Source of the DNA: Vibrionaceae bacterium
GTDB taxonomy: Bacteria > Pseudomonadota > Gammaproteobacteria > Enterobacterales > Vibrionaceae
Length of the DNA stretch: 64,000 nucleotides
Reading direction: 5' to 3'
NCBI GenBank assembly: GCA_018222805.1
Contig: JAAEZQ010000003.1
Span: 124,001-188,000, forward strand
Below the pieces are notes generated by a model. It saw only the letters and a list, made by a program, of their open reading frames with translations. It searched no databases and had not been told where the DNA came from. The translations under genes were made by a program, and so were the position numbers. This document shows positions 46,045 through 55,353 of the stretch, piece after piece; position 1 is the stretch's first letter, and every line of letters begins with the position of its first letter.

Positions 46045-47565
46045 ATGATTTACGCACAGCCAGGTAGTGAAAATGCCATCGTCAACTTCAAGTCGCATTA
46101 CGACAACTTTATCGGTGGAGAGTGGGTGAAACCGACAGGTGGAGAGTACTTCGACAATATTTCGCCAATTAACGGAAAGCCATATTGTAAAGTTGCTCGC
46201 TCTGGTGAAGCAGATATCAATTTAGCATTGGATGCGGCACACAATATCAGAGAAAAGTGGGCGAAAACCAGCGTTACAGAGCGTTCTAACATTCTGTTGA
46301 AAATTGCAGATCGTATTGAACAGCACGTTGAAGAGTTAGCGTTAGTGGAGACATGGGAAAACGGTAAACCGATCCGTGAAACACTGGCAGCAGACATTCC
46401 ACTTGTTGTCGACCATTTCCGTTACTTTGCAGGTTGTATTCGAGCTCAGGAAGGCAGCGCCGCTGAAATTGATGAGACAACGGCCGCGTACCACTTTCCA
46501 GAACCAATTGGTGTGGTAGGTCAGATTATTCCTTGGAACTTTCCAATCTTGATGGCAGCGTGGAAAATCGCACCGGCACTTGCTGCGGGCTGTTGTGTGG
46601 TTCTCAAACCTGCAGAGCAAACGCCAACGTCTATTTTGGTTCTGATGGAAAAAATTGCTGATTTGCTTCCACCGGGTGTTATCAACGTCGTTAACGGCTA
46701 CGGTTCAGAGGCAGGCCAGGCACTGGCAACCAGCAATCGTATTGCGAAACTGGCATTTACAGGTTCAACGCAAGTGGGTAACCACATTCTAAAATGTGCA
46801 GCAGACAACCTGATTCCTTCAACCGTCGAGTTGGGTGGTAAATCACCGAACATCTACTTCCCAGATGTGTTTGATCACGAGGACGAATTTGTCGATAAGT
46901 GTATCGAAGGTACGCTTTTGGGCTTCTTTAACCAAGGTGAAGTGTGCACCTGTCCATCTCGTGTGTTGGTCCATGAGTCAATCTATGACAAGTTTGTCGC
47001 TAAAGTGGCTGAACGTGCGAAGTTAATTAAGCAAGGCAACCCGTTAGATACAGAGACTCAGGTTGGCGCGCAAGCTTCGCAAGAGCAATTCGATAAGATT
47101 TTGAGCTACTTGGAAATCGGTCGTCAGGAGGGGGCGCGAGTCGTCTTTGGTGGTGACGCTGCGAAACAAGAGGGTGATCTTGAGCAAGGCTATTACATTC
47201 AACCAACGCTATTGGAAGGCCACAACAAGATGCGCGTTTTCCAGGAAGAGATCTTTGGCCCTGTTATTGCTATAACGACTTTCAAAGACGAAGCAGAAGC
47301 GCTTGCGATTGCCAACGACACTGAGTACGGCTTAGGTGCTGGTGTTTGGACGCGCGATCAAAACCTCGCGTACCGAATGGGTCGTAACATCGAAGCCGGT
47401 CGTGTTTGGATCAACTGTTACCATGCATACCCAGCTCACGCTGCGTTCGGTGGTTACAAGAAATCTGGTATTGGACGTGAAACGCACAAAATGATGTTAG
47501 GTCATTACCAAAATACGAAGAACCTTCTGATCAGTTACAGTGTCGATCCGCTAGGGTTCTTCTAA
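46045..47565 (+). CDS. NAD-dependent aldehyde dehydrogenase (AcoD/ExaC-like)
   Basis: 506 residues from the ATG at 46045 (AAGGAAGAGTT before it); the in-frame GTG at 46003 is less likely. Aldehyde dehydrogenase motifs: [29 protein letters not shown] with the general-base Glu, and [12 protein letters not shown] with catalytic Cys301. The N-terminus ([20 protein letters not shown]) and C-terminus (YGGYKKSG-like [18 protein letters not shown]) are those of acetaldehyde-type enzymes. It oxidises acetaldehyde or other short aldehydes to acids. It is controlled in all likelihood by the divergent sigma-54 activator. Followed by a terminator. Confidence 0.93.
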   Translation: MIYAQPGSENAIVNFKSHYDNFIGGEWVKPTGGEYFDNISPINGKPYCKVARSGEADINLALDAAHNIREKWAKTSVTERSNILLKIADRIEQHVEELALVETWENGKPIRETLAADIPLVVDHFRYFAGCIRAQEGSAAEIDETTAAYHFPEPIGVVGQIIPWNFPILMAAWKIAPALAAGCCVVLKPAEQTPTSILVLMEKIADLLPPGVINVVNGYGSEAGQALATSNRIAKLAFTGSTQVGNHILKCAADNLIPSTVELGGKSPNIYFPDVFDHEDEFVDKCIEGTLLGFFNQGEVCTCPSRVLVHESIYDKFVAKVAERAKLIKQGNPLDTETQVGAQASQEQFDKILSYLEIGRQEGARVVFGGDAAKQEGDLEQGYYIQPTLLEGHNKMRVFQEEIFGPVIAITTFKDEAEALAIANDTEYGLGAGVWTRDQNLAYRMGRNIEAGRVWINCYHAYPAHAAFGGYKKSGIGRETHKMMLGHYQNTKNLLISYSVDPLGFF

Positions 47566-47607
47566 GCTGATTAACCGGTGGTCACTAAGAAAAAGCGGTA
47601 TTAACTC

Positions 47608-47634
47608 AAGCCCCATACATTTGGGGCTTTTTTC
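47608..47634 (+). terminator. Terminator of the aldehyde dehydrogenase gene
   Basis: AAGCCCCA (47608-47615), loop TACATT, TGGGGCTTTTTT (47622-47633). Confidence 0.88.
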
Positions 47635-47766
47635 TTGTTGTCAGTTAATAAATGAGTTGTATACAAACATGTAAACAAATTTTATATGCTGTGAACTCAT
47701 ACATAATCAATCGATTAACGCTTGCTATACTTTTACCGTCACAAACAAAAGGAAAAAGGACGTTCA

Positions 47767-48738
47767 ATGTTAAAGTTTAAGCAAATCGCGATAACGGCTT
47801 CTCTCGCAGCGCTAAGTACAAGTTTCTCTGTTGCTGCCGAAGGTACTTTCGTAACGATTGGTACGGGCGGGGTTACAGGGGTTTACTATCCAACGGGTGG
47901 TGCAATCTGTCGTCTTGTGAATAAGTCGCGTGCTGACCACGGAATCCGTTGTTCAGTAGAAAGTACTGGTGGCTCTATCTACAACATCAATACGATCCGA
48001 GCTGGCGAATTAGATTTGGGTATCGCTCAGTCAGACTGGCAATATCATGCCTATAACGGTACCAGTCAGTTTGCTGATGCCGGTCCGTTCAAAGAACTTA
48101 GAGCCGTATTCTCTGTTCATCCGGAACCATTCACCGTTGTCGCACGTAAAGATGCCAATATTAACTCGTTTGATGACTTGAAAGGCAAACGCGTGAATAT
48201 TGGTAACCCTGGTTCAGGTCAGCGCGGTACAATGGAAGTGCTGATGAAGGAGTACGGCTGGACGAATGATGACTTCAAATTAGTTTCTGAGCTGAAAGCA
48301 GCCGAGCAGTCTAAAGCACTATGTGATAATAAAATTGATGCGATGGTTTATACCGTTGGCCACCCAAGTGGTGCGATTAAAGAGGCAACCACCTCTTGTG
48401 ACAGCAACATTGTTGCGATAGAGGGAACTCATGTAGACAAGTTGATCGCTGACCATAGTTTCTATCGTGTCGCTACGGTACCTGGTGGTATGTATCGCGG
48501 CTCTGAAAAAGACGTTCATACTTTTGGTGTCGGGGCCACTTTTGTCTCTTCAACTTCAGTATCCGAAGAGGTGGTTTACAACGTGGTGAAAGCGGTATTT
48601 GAGAACTTTGATGATTTCCGTCGCCTTCACCCGGCATTCGCCAATCTGAAGAAAGAAGAAATGGTGAAAGATGGCTTATCTGCGCCACTTCATCCGGGGG
48701 CATTGAAGTACTATAAAGAAGTGGGTTTGATTAAGTAG
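47767..48738 (+). CDS. TAXI-family TRAP transporter solute-binding protein
   Basis: 323 residues from the ATG at 47767 (AAGGA 7 nt upstream); the reading from 47722 would hide the signal peptide. Signal: [23 protein letters not shown]. The mature N-terminus [20 protein letters not shown] is the TAXI hallmark, followed by [37 protein letters not shown] and [14 protein letters not shown] at the end. TAXI proteins bind glutamate or other carboxylates for a TRAP permease. No DctQM-type membrane gene accompanies it here, so its permease must be encoded elsewhere. Terminator downstream. Confidence 0.9.
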   Translation: MLKFKQIAITASLAALSTSFSVAAEGTFVTIGTGGVTGVYYPTGGAICRLVNKSRADHGIRCSVESTGGSIYNINTIRAGELDLGIAQSDWQYHAYNGTSQFADAGPFKELRAVFSVHPEPFTVVARKDANINSFDDLKGKRVNIGNPGSGQRGTMEVLMKEYGWTNDDFKLVSELKAAEQSKALCDNKIDAMVYTVGHPSGAIKEATTSCDSNIVAIEGTHVDKLIADHSFYRVATVPGGMYRGSEKDVHTFGVGATFVSSTSVSEEVVYNVVKAVFENFDDFRRLHPAFANLKKEEMVKDGLSAPLHPGALKYYKEVGLIK

Positions 48739-48769
48739 CCAGAAATCAGATCCCAATATCCAAAACAGC

Positions 48770-48797
48770 AAGCGCCATCAAAATGATGGCGCTTTTA
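48770..48797 (+). terminator. Terminator of the TAXI gene
   Basis: AAGCGCCATCA (48770-48780), loop AAA, TGATGGCGCTTTT (48784-48796). Confidence 0.88.
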
Positions 48798-48821
48798 CTT
48801 TAATGTTTATAGCCGAGTTGG

Positions 48822-49592
48822 TTAAGCATACACATCAATGAAAAAGTAGATAGTGATAAGCGTTGAAAAGACGGCAACAAAGCCTCTCACGTGATTTGGA
48901 TTCAATTGACGTGATACACGGGCTGCGAGATAGCCTCCGACTAATGTCCCCGCCATTACTATGCTACCTTTGCTCCAGTCAATGGAGCCATTAGCGATGA
49001 AAACGACGATAGCGACCAGTGAGACCGAGGTCGATACAAGCAGCTTTAATCCATTCATTAGATTGATGTCCTGATGACCAGCGATCACCAAGTAACTCAA
49101 TACAATCACGCCTAATCCAGCATTAAAAAATCCACCGTACGCAGCGACGCTAACTAACAGAATGCCCAATGCGATCGCACCTAAAATACCCGCGTGTTTA
49201 TGGCCTTTGGTTAAGGTTTTAATCGCCTTAGTTAAACGTGAACCAAAGATAAACAGTAAGGTTGCAAATAATAATAGCCAGGGAATCGCTTCCAAAAACA
49301 CTGATTCAGGAATATTCAGCAACAGGTAGGCACCAACTCCACCGCCTACGAGACTTAAACTGATGGTAAACAGCAATTCTTGCTTATTTTTTAGGATCTC
49401 TTCTCTGAAACCTATTGCGCCACTGATGTAGCCAGCACAAGAGGCATACGTATTTGTGGCATTTGCGATAACGGGAGGAACACCAACTGCCATCAGAGCG
49501 GGGAAAGTGACAAAACTGCCACCTCCGGCAATAGAATTCATGATTCCTCCGATCACTCCGGCAGCAAATAACAACGTAAGTTCCAGCAGCAT
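48822..49592 (-). CDS. TauE/SafE-family permease
   Basis: 256 residues from the ATG at 49592 (AAGGAAGACTT upstream); the longer reading from 49682 adds a basic stretch without a ribosome site. About eight membrane helices; the repeat motif GGIMNSIAGGGSFVTFPALM near the N-terminus and GGYLAARVSRQLNPNHVRGF near the end are typical of TauE/SafE (DUF81) proteins. The family includes exporters or importers of sulfite, sulfoacetate and similar organosulfur anions. It is convergent with the TAXI gene and stands downstream of the tct cluster but beyond the tct terminator. Substrate unknown. Confidence 0.88.
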   Translation of the reverse strand: MLLELTLLFAAGVIGGIMNSIAGGGSFVTFPALMAVGVPPVIANATNTYASCAGYISGAIGFREEILKNKQELLFTISLSLVGGGVGAYLLLNIPESVFLEAIPWLLLFATLLFIFGSRLTKAIKTLTKGHKHAGILGAIALGILLVSVAAYGGFFNAGLGVIVLSYLVIAGHQDINLMNGLKLLVSTSVSLVAIVVFIANGSIDWSKGSIVMAGTLVGGYLAARVSRQLNPNHVRGFVAVFSTLITIYFFIDVYA

Positions 49593-49684
49593 AAGTCTTC
49601 CTTGATTTTTGTTTTTATGTTGTATTTTTATGGCGTTAACCCTACTGAACTTGATGAAAGAAAGATAGTAGCGAAAGGTCAAAG

Positions 49685-49711
49685 AAAAAAGCCACCGGGC
49701 TGGTGGCTTTT
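49685..49711 (-). terminator. Terminator of tctBA
   Basis: On the minus strand AAAGCCACC (49710-49702), loop, GGTGGCTTT (49696-49688), then further T residues to 49685. Confidence 0.85.
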
Positions 49712-49738
49712 ACAAGTCAATCAAGGGTATCAACTTAT

Positions 49739-51265
49739 TTATTGTTCAACTTTTACTGGTTGAGCTCGTAGCTTTTGGAACAGTTTCACAAACAGTGGGC
49801 TGCCCAGTACCAGTACTGCTAATACAGTAAAGGTTAGAGTAATAGGGCGTTCCCACAAGAAGCTCAACTCACCATCTGAAATCATCAATGCGCGGCGTAG
49901 GTTCTCTTCCATTAGACCGCCTAGGATGAAGCCAAGCAATAATGGAGCAAGAGGGAAGTTCGCTAATCGGAGCGCTATGGCAGCCATCGCAACAAGCAGC
50001 ATCACAAAGACATCCATAGTATTGAACGAAACTAGGTATACGCCGGTGATTGAGAAGAACAAAATCATCGGAAGAAGTACGGTTCTCGGTACCGCTAGAA
50101 GTTTCGAGATGTATGGAATAAGCGGTAAGTTAAGAATAACCAGCACGATGTTGCCAAAGTACATAGAGATGATCACTGACCAGAATACATCCGGGTGCTC
50201 AACAAACAGGCGTGGACCAGGTTGAATACCGTAAGCGATTAATGCGCCTAACATGATGGCTGTCGTACCTGAGCCAGGAATACCCAGTGTCAACAATGGT
50301 ACAAATGAACCGCTCGATGCGGCGTTGTTCGCCGATTCTGGTGCGACTAGGCCACGAATGCTGCCTTTACCGAACTCTTCCTTTTTCTCTTTTGGCGCGA
50401 GATTTCGTTCTAGACCGTAGCTGAGGAATGCGGCAATCGTTGCGCCTGCGCCCGGAAGTACGCCAGTAAAGAAACCTAAAATAGAAGAACGAATAGAAAC
50501 AGGCGCAACTTCTTTGATCTCTTCTTTGGTGACTTTCATCGACCCGATATTGCTAAGTTTGTCTTGCTCTTCGTCACGAGTATCAGCAGATGGTTTAAGA
50601 ATGCCCATCAACGTTTCACCCAAGGCAAAGGTCGCCATGGCAAGCAATAAGAAGCTAAAGCCATCCATCAAGTCAGTTAGCCCAAACGTAAAGCGTTCTA
50701 CGCCCACGCCTTTATCGATACCAACGGTAGACAGCATCAATCCCAGAATAGTCATCATCCATGCTTTAATTACCTGACCTTTACCGGCGAATGCCGCTAC
50801 AGCAGACAAGCCAAGAAGCATCAACGCGAAGTAGTCTGAGGATTGGAAACTTAGCGATACCTTTGCTAATGCAGGAGCCGCAACTAACAACATGATCGCC
50901 GATAGTGTACCGCCGGTGAAAGAAGAGTAAGCAGCAAGTGCTAACGCTTTCCCGGCCTGACCTTTCTGCGCCATTGGGTAACCGTCAAATGCCGTTACCA
51001 CCGTTGAAGAACAGCCCGGTGCGTTAATCAGAATTGAAGACGTAGAGCCACCAAATACCGCGCCGTAGTAAACGCCAGCCATCAAAATCAAACCAGAAGA
51101 AGGTTCTAGACCGTAAGTAATTGGGATCATCAACGCAATAGCAGAGATAGGGCCAAGACCGGGTAGCATCCCGATAAACGTACCGACGAAGCAGCCAACA
51201 ATCACCATCATGATGTTCATTGGCATTACCGCAGTGGATAAACCTTGTAGAATTCCATCTAACAT
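49739..51265 (-). CDS. tctA: Tripartite tricarboxylate transporter, large membrane subunit
   Basis: 508 residues with about eleven or twelve membrane helices. TctA signatures: GCFVGTFIGMLPGLGPISAI, GVYYGAVFGGSTSSILINAP, TGVLPGAGATIAAFLSYG, PESANNAASSGSFVPLLTLG and IPGSGTTAIMLGALIAYG. It forms the inner-membrane pore of a TctABC secondary carrier, driven by the cation gradient and fed by a periplasmic binding protein. It follows tctB by 19 bp. The prototype takes up citrate and tricarboxylates; the neighbourhood of the 2-methylcitrate cycle genes points to a substrate related to that pathway, which is inference. Confidence 0.94.
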   Translation of the reverse strand: MLDGILQGLSTAVMPMNIMMVIVGCFVGTFIGMLPGLGPISAIALMIPITYGLEPSSGLILMAGVYYGAVFGGSTSSILINAPGCSSTVVTAFDGYPMAQKGQAGKALALAAYSSFTGGTLSAIMLLVAAPALAKVSLSFQSSDYFALMLLGLSAVAAFAGKGQVIKAWMMTILGLMLSTVGIDKGVGVERFTFGLTDLMDGFSFLLLAMATFALGETLMGILKPSADTRDEEQDKLSNIGSMKVTKEEIKEVAPVSIRSSILGFFTGVLPGAGATIAAFLSYGLERNLAPKEKKEEFGKGSIRGLVAPESANNAASSGSFVPLLTLGIPGSGTTAIMLGALIAYGIQPGPRLFVEHPDVFWSVIISMYFGNIVLVILNLPLIPYISKLLAVPRTVLLPMILFFSITGVYLVSFNTMDVFVMLLVAMAAIALRLANFPLAPLLLGFILGGLMEENLRRALMISDGELSFLWERPITLTFTVLAVLVLGSPLFVKLFQKLRAQPVKVEQ

Positions 51266-51284
51266 AATTCTTTCCTTTCTTTGG

Positions 51285-51785
51285 CTACCAGATGGTGAAA
51301 ATCAAACCCGGCTCAAGGTAGATATCTAAACCTTGAGTCAGCAATAAATAAAAGGCGATAACAAAAGGGAAAGAAGCGCCAAACAAAATAGACTTGCGTC
51401 TTTCACCAAGTAAGTAAAAGCCTGCTAGAAGGAAGAAACCAGTCGCTAACACAAAGCCCAGATAAGTTAGGCCAACGCCATACAATGCCATTAACACTAA
51501 AAACGAGATCAGCAGCTTCCAGTTGAACGTCAACACAGCTCCACTTTTCTTATCCGGCTGGCCGGTGACTAACAATAAAAGTGCTAAACCGATACCGATG
51601 TACGTCAGAATTGTCGGCAATGTGCGAGCGGTGAACGGTTCGTACTCATCACCTGGAAATAATGCAATTTGAGAAGTTTGGAAACCGTAGCCTAGACAGA
51701 AAAGCAAAAAGATCATCGCGCCAACGCGATCGCGGCAGAGCAAGTTTTCTTTGGTAAAAAAATTGGTTGAACGAGACATCTTCAA
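51285..51785 (-). CDS. tctB: Tripartite tricarboxylate transporter, small membrane subunit
   Basis: 166 residues with four membrane helices (VGAMIFLLFCLGYGFQTSQI, LPTILTYIGIGLALLLLVTG, LLISFLVLMALYGVGLTYLG, ASFPFVIAFYLLLTQGLDIY). This is the poorly conserved TctB partner of TctA. It is 19 bp upstream of tctA and cotranscribed. Upstream lies a 255-bp gap before tctC with a TTGTCGACAA palindrome 126 bp before this start, which may operate a separate tctBA promoter. Confidence 0.9.
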   Translation of the reverse strand: MKMSRSTNFFTKENLLCRDRVGAMIFLLFCLGYGFQTSQIALFPGDEYEPFTARTLPTILTYIGIGLALLLLVTGQPDKKSGAVLTFNWKLLISFLVLMALYGVGLTYLGFVLATGFFLLAGFYLLGERRKSILFGASFPFVIAFYLLLTQGLDIYLEPGLIFTIW

Positions 51786-51807
51786 CTCCTAACGAAGGTA
51801 GAAAAGA

Positions 51808-51934
51808 CCGTATATGGGCGTTAATGAGCAAGGTAATTCATTAACAATTAAGCATTTCGCTGCTAGTCGAGCCGCTTATCAATCTATAAACAAAGGAGTG
51901 TGTATGCCGAATTGTCGACAATGCCCATATACGG
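51808..51934. repeat. 12-bp inverted repeat flanking 103 bp in the tctC-tctB gap
   Basis: CCGTATATGGGC (51808-51819) and GCCCATATACGG (51923-51934) are perfect inverted copies. The second copy directly abuts the TTGTCGACAA palindrome. Long-range pairing in the RNA or footprints of a small inserted element are both possible. Confidence 0.5.
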
Positions 51935-52008
51935 TGAAACTTAGAGTGCAAATGCAGTGTGGGGCGAACACCAAATCAGATTTAGTTACTGGCTTGGTAT
52001 TGGAGAAT
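51904..52008 (+). CDS. Possible 35-aa CxxC microprotein
   Basis: The ATG at 51904 has a strong Shine-Dalgarno sequence (AAAGGAG, about 5 nt spacing) and opens MPNCRQCPYTVKLRVQMQCG, ANTKSDLVTGLVLEN, stop. Three cysteines, two as CxxC. It runs against the tct genes within their gap. The TTGTCGACAA palindrome lies inside codons 3-7, so either the coding or the operator reading may be accidental. Confidence 0.3.
51911..51922. promoter_or_regulatory. GntR-type operator TTGTCGACAA upstream of tctB
   Basis: ATTGTCGACAAT, a perfect 12-bp palindrome 126 bp upstream of tctB. It is identical in core to the palindromes before gntR-prp (53397-53522). The most likely ligand is the GntR protein encoded at 53594. 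Inference. Confidence 0.5.
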
Positions 52009-52040
52009 TAGCCCCGTTTACTGTTTACTTCATAACCAAG

Positions 52041-53018
52041 TTATTTAAGGAAACCTAATTCGCGCATTAGATCGCCCATTTGCTTCTCCTGATCTTCGAG
52101 GAACGCGAAGAACTCTTTATCCGCTTTATAGTTGTCGATCCAGCCATTACGGTCACGAACGACTTGCCATTCGTCGGTTTTGTACATTTTTGTTAATGCA
52201 GAATTCCACTCGTCGATTTTCTCTTGGCTAACGCCTGGCGCTGCGAAGAAACCACGCCAGTTAGCAAATACAGTTTCATTGCCGTATTCAGTTAGGGTTG
52301 GAATGTTTGGCGCCGCATCTAATCGCTTAGGGGCTGTGATAGCAAGTACTTTAACTTGTCCAGATTTCGACATTTCAAGTACTTCACCTAAGCCAGTTGA
52401 AAGCAGTTGAGTTTCGCCTGAAAGTAGCGCAGCCATCGCTTTACCGCCCGCGTCGTACCCAATATAACGGACTTTACGTGCGTCAAAACCTTCGCCTTTG
52501 AATGCTGCAGCAATGACAAGGTGATCCATTGAACCACGAGCTGAACCGCCAGCGATCTTCACTTTACGTGGATTCTCTTTAAACGCTTTGACGGCATCTT
52601 CCCATGAGTTATATGGCGAATCCGCTGATGTAACAATAGCGCCGTAGTCAGCAACGGTTGCGGCAACTGGGGTCAGGTCGCGGAAGGATTGGGGGAAAAT
52701 ACCGCTAAGAGAACGTACTACGATTGGCGTTGAGTTCACCATTAGTGTGTCTTCTTGACGATCTGCGGTTTCAATTAAGTGAGCGATTGCTTTACCGCCG
52801 CCGCCGCCAGATAGGTTTTGAAATGATACGTTTTCAACGATGTCTGACTTTACCAATACATCACCAGTACCGCGTGCTGTCATATCCCAGCCGCCACCGG
52901 CGCCACCAGGAATGAGGAAATGTATTTTTTCTAAATCAGCAGCGAAAGCGTTAAATGAAAATGAAACTGCGATGATTGATGCGGCGAGCGTTGGTTTTAT
53001 TACCTTTAACATGTTCAC
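52041..53018 (-). CDS. tctC: Tripartite tricarboxylate transporter, substrate-binding protein
   Basis: 325 residues. Signal peptide 1-26 (TLAASIIAVSFSFNAFA-ADL); mature protein of the Bug/TctC family (IHFLIPGGAGGGWDMTARGT, VRYIGYDAGGKAMAALLSGE, LDAAPNIPTLTEYGNETVFA). It captures the carboxylate in the periplasm and hands it to TctAB. It is encoded first, 255 bp upstream of tctB, and is divergent from the GntR regulator gene, with three TTGTCGACAA-type palindromes between. The usual order tctC-tctB-tctA is kept. Confidence 0.93.
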   Translation of the reverse strand: MNMLKVIKPTLAASIIAVSFSFNAFAADLEKIHFLIPGGAGGGWDMTARGTGDVLVKSDIVENVSFQNLSGGGGGKAIAHLIETADRQEDTLMVNSTPIVVRSLSGIFPQSFRDLTPVAATVADYGAIVTSADSPYNSWEDAVKAFKENPRKVKIAGGSARGSMDHLVIAAAFKGEGFDARKVRYIGYDAGGKAMAALLSGETQLLSTGLGEVLEMSKSGQVKVLAITAPKRLDAAPNIPTLTEYGNETVFANWRGFFAAPGVSQEKIDEWNSALTKMYKTDEWQVVRDRNGWIDNYKADKEFFAFLEDQEKQMGDLMRELGFLK

Positions 53019-53396
53019 GTTCCTTATGTGAGTGACTCTATTCTTGTGATGAGTCTTACTGTTGTTTCAGCTTTGAATCTGAACTTTGTTGAAAGGTTAA
53101 TTAAGTGTTAAATATAAGTCTGCAAAAGGTAGATAAAGAGAATATTGAGCATAACGGGAATTTTGTTCATAAAGTTCACGGGCGGGGGATAGGAGTCAGT
53201 TCACGCAAGTTTGGAGTTAACACCTGATATCTTTACCATTTAAAAACCGTCGTATCTTGTCACGCTATCCGAACTCTAAAGCGACTACCACACAACAAGC
53301 CGCAGGCATACCATACCTAAATACTTATGTTAATACTCAGTAACTATTCTTAAAAACTAATCTTGTTTATAAAAATCAGTCAGTTAGTTATGTAAA

Positions 53397-53522
53397 AGTT
53401 GTCGACAACTGCGGAGGGCTCTCAGAGTAATGGGTGAAAATCACGCCTTTATTAGGTTTATTCTCGACCTTTTAATAAGACCTTAGTCTAAATTGTCGAC
53501 AATTTACTTGATTGTCGACACT
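53397..53522. promoter_or_regulatory. Three TTGTCGACAA palindromes between tctC and gntR-prp
   Basis: Site 1: AGTTGTCGACAACT (53397-53410, perfect). Site 2: AAATTGTCGACAATTT (53490-53505, perfect 16 bp). Site 3: ATTGTCGACACT (53511-53522, one half degenerate); the centres of sites 2 and 3 are 19 bp apart. A weaker AATTGTAGACATTT follows at about 53551. They lie between the divergent tctC (53018) and gntR (53594) starts and are the expected operators of a GntR regulator. The rest of 53019-53396 is AT-rich and shows no gene. Confidence 0.7.
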
Positions 53523-53593
53523 TTGATCGTTTATCTTGTATTTAGGTTAAGGAATTGTAGACATTTCGGTGTCGTTGAATTGAGTGCTTGAAT

Positions 53594-54313
53594 ATGAACT
53601 CTGAGTTGAAAGCTCGTTATAAAGTGATAGCTTCTGAGAAAGAACACACTAAGTCTGAGACACTGACGGAGACTTTGATTGAAGTTATCGTGAACGGTGA
53701 TGTTGAGCCGGGGAGTAAAATCTCAGAGCCAGAACTTGCTAGGAAATATCAAGTTAGTCGTGGTCCTTTACGTGAAGCGTTGATGCGTTTAGAAGGCTTG
53801 GGCCTAATTGAACGTATCCCGCATGTTGGAGCGAGAGTTACAACCTTTTCTCCAGAAAAGCTTATTGAACTTTATTCCGTACGCGAAGCGTTAGAAGGGA
53901 TGGCTGCACGACTTGCTGCTCGCCATATTACCCAAGAAGAGCTATTGAGTTTAGAAATGCTATTGTCGACACATTCGAAGCATATTGACCAGGTAGAAGG
54001 CTCTTCTTATTTCCACCAGCATGGTGACTTTGATTTTCACTATCGCATCATTCAGGCAAGCCGAAACAGCAAATTGATTACTTTGTTATGTGATGAGTTG
54101 TATCACTTACTACGCATGTATCGCTACCAGTCGCCACGTTCGCAATCTCGCCCTAATGAGGCACTCAACGAACACAAATATATTTTGGAAGCCATTCGTA
54201 ATCGCGATGAAGAACTTGCAGAAATGTTGATGAGACGACACATCTCTGGAAGTCGAAAACTCATCCAATCGCAGATTATTCATACAGAAACTGAAAGTTT
54301 AGACAAAGACTAG
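53594..54313 (+). CDS. GntR-family (FCD domain) regulator of the prp operon
   Basis: 239 residues from the ATG at 53594 (an in-frame TTG lies two codons earlier; no strong ribosome site for either). The winged helix reads VNGDVEPGSKISEPELARKY, QVSRGPLREALMRLEGLGLI and ERIPHVGARVTTFS, followed by an FCD all-helical effector domain with its metal-binding Asp and His residues (DFDFHYRIIQASRN, NEHKYILEAIRNRDEELAEM). It starts the prp gene string, 12 bp before prpB. GntR proteins in this position (called PrpR or PrpQ in relatives) respond to a 2-methylcitrate-cycle intermediate. Palindromes upstream are probably its binding sites. Confidence 0.9.
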   Translation: MNSELKARYKVIASEKEHTKSETLTETLIEVIVNGDVEPGSKISEPELARKYQVSRGPLREALMRLEGLGLIERIPHVGARVTTFSPEKLIELYSVREALEGMAARLAARHITQEELLSLEMLLSTHSKHIDQVEGSSYFHQHGDFDFHYRIIQASRNSKLITLLCDELYHLLRMYRYQSPRSQSRPNEALNEHKYILEAIRNRDEELAEMLMRRHISGSRKLIQSQIIHTETESLDKD

Positions 54314-54325
54314 AAGGAATTCGTC

Positions 54326-55222
54326 ATGAGCTTAACACCGGGGGCGAAGTTCAGACTCGCCATTGAACAAAACAATCCGCTACAAATTGTCGGTACCGTT
54401 AACCCATACTGCGCCATGATGGCGAAAAACCTGGGGCATCAAGCGATTTACTTATCTGGTGGCGGCATTGCCAATGCTTCTTATGGATTGCCAGACTTAG
54501 GCATCACAACACTGAACGACGTGTTGGTGGATGTTAACCGCATTACAAACGCCTGTGACTTGCCATTGCTGGTGGATATCGACACGGGTTTTGGTGGTGC
54601 ATTCAATATCGCTCGTACGATCAAGCAAATGGAAAAAGCCGGTGCAGCTGCAGTTCATATGGAAGACCAGGTAGCACAAAAACGTTGTGGTCACCGTCCA
54701 AACAAAGCCATTGTTAGCCAGCAAGAGATGGTTGACCGCGTTAAAGCAGCAGTTGATGCGCGTAACGACGCAAGTTTTGTGATTATGGCTCGTACTGATG
54801 CACTCGCGGTAGAAGGCATGGACAGCGCGATTGAACGTGCGATTGCTTGTGTGGAAGCTGGCGCGGACATGATTTTCCCTGAAGCGATGAACAAGTTGGA
54901 TCAATACCTACAGTTCTCTAATGCGCTAGAGCAAGCAACAGGAAAGCATGTTCCTATCCTAGCGAATATCACCGAATTCGGTGCAACGCCACTGTATGGC
55001 TGTGATGAACTGGCAAAAGCGAAAGTGGACATGGTGCTTTACCCACTCAGTGCATTCCGTGCCATGAACAAAGCCGCTGAAACAGTATACAAACACCTTC
55101 TAGAAGTAGGTAACCAGGAAGCGTTGGTTGATTCGATGCAGACACGTAAAGAGCTGTATCAGCACCTGAATTACCACGACTACGAAGACAAACTTGACCA
55201 GCTGTTCTCAGAAGGAAAATAG
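54326..55222 (+). CDS. prpB: 2-methylisocitrate lyase
   Basis: 298 residues, isocitrate lyase superfamily. Metal-binding DIDTGFGG (84-91) and catalytic loop KRCGHRPNK with Cys121, plus [16 protein letters not shown] and [19 protein letters not shown]. It splits 2-methylisocitrate to pyruvate and succinate, the last step of the cycle. SD AAGGAATTCGTC-ATG. It follows gntR by 12 bp and precedes prpC. Confidence 0.96.
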   Translation: MSLTPGAKFRLAIEQNNPLQIVGTVNPYCAMMAKNLGHQAIYLSGGGIANASYGLPDLGITTLNDVLVDVNRITNACDLPLLVDIDTGFGGAFNIARTIKQMEKAGAAAVHMEDQVAQKRCGHRPNKAIVSQQEMVDRVKAAVDARNDASFVIMARTDALAVEGMDSAIERAIACVEAGADMIFPEAMNKLDQYLQFSNALEQATGKHVPILANITEFGATPLYGCDELAKAKVDMVLYPLSAFRAMNKAAETVYKHLLEVGNQEALVDSMQTRKELYQHLNYHDYEDKLDQLFSEGK

Positions 55223-55353
55223 CGGGGAAGTAATAATCAAAGGAAGCCCAAGAAAAGATAATCGGAATTTATCAAATCCAATAACGTGAAACTTGTCTGG
55301 TGAATAAAAACGCTCCAAAGAGAGCAAAGCCAGATAGAAAAGGAGTTCAAACA

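Noticed and set aside
54497..54904. 135-codon minus-strand frame inside prpB (with similar frames inside acnD, prpE and zwf)
   Set aside because: Antisense shadows caused by the codon bias of strongly coding genes.
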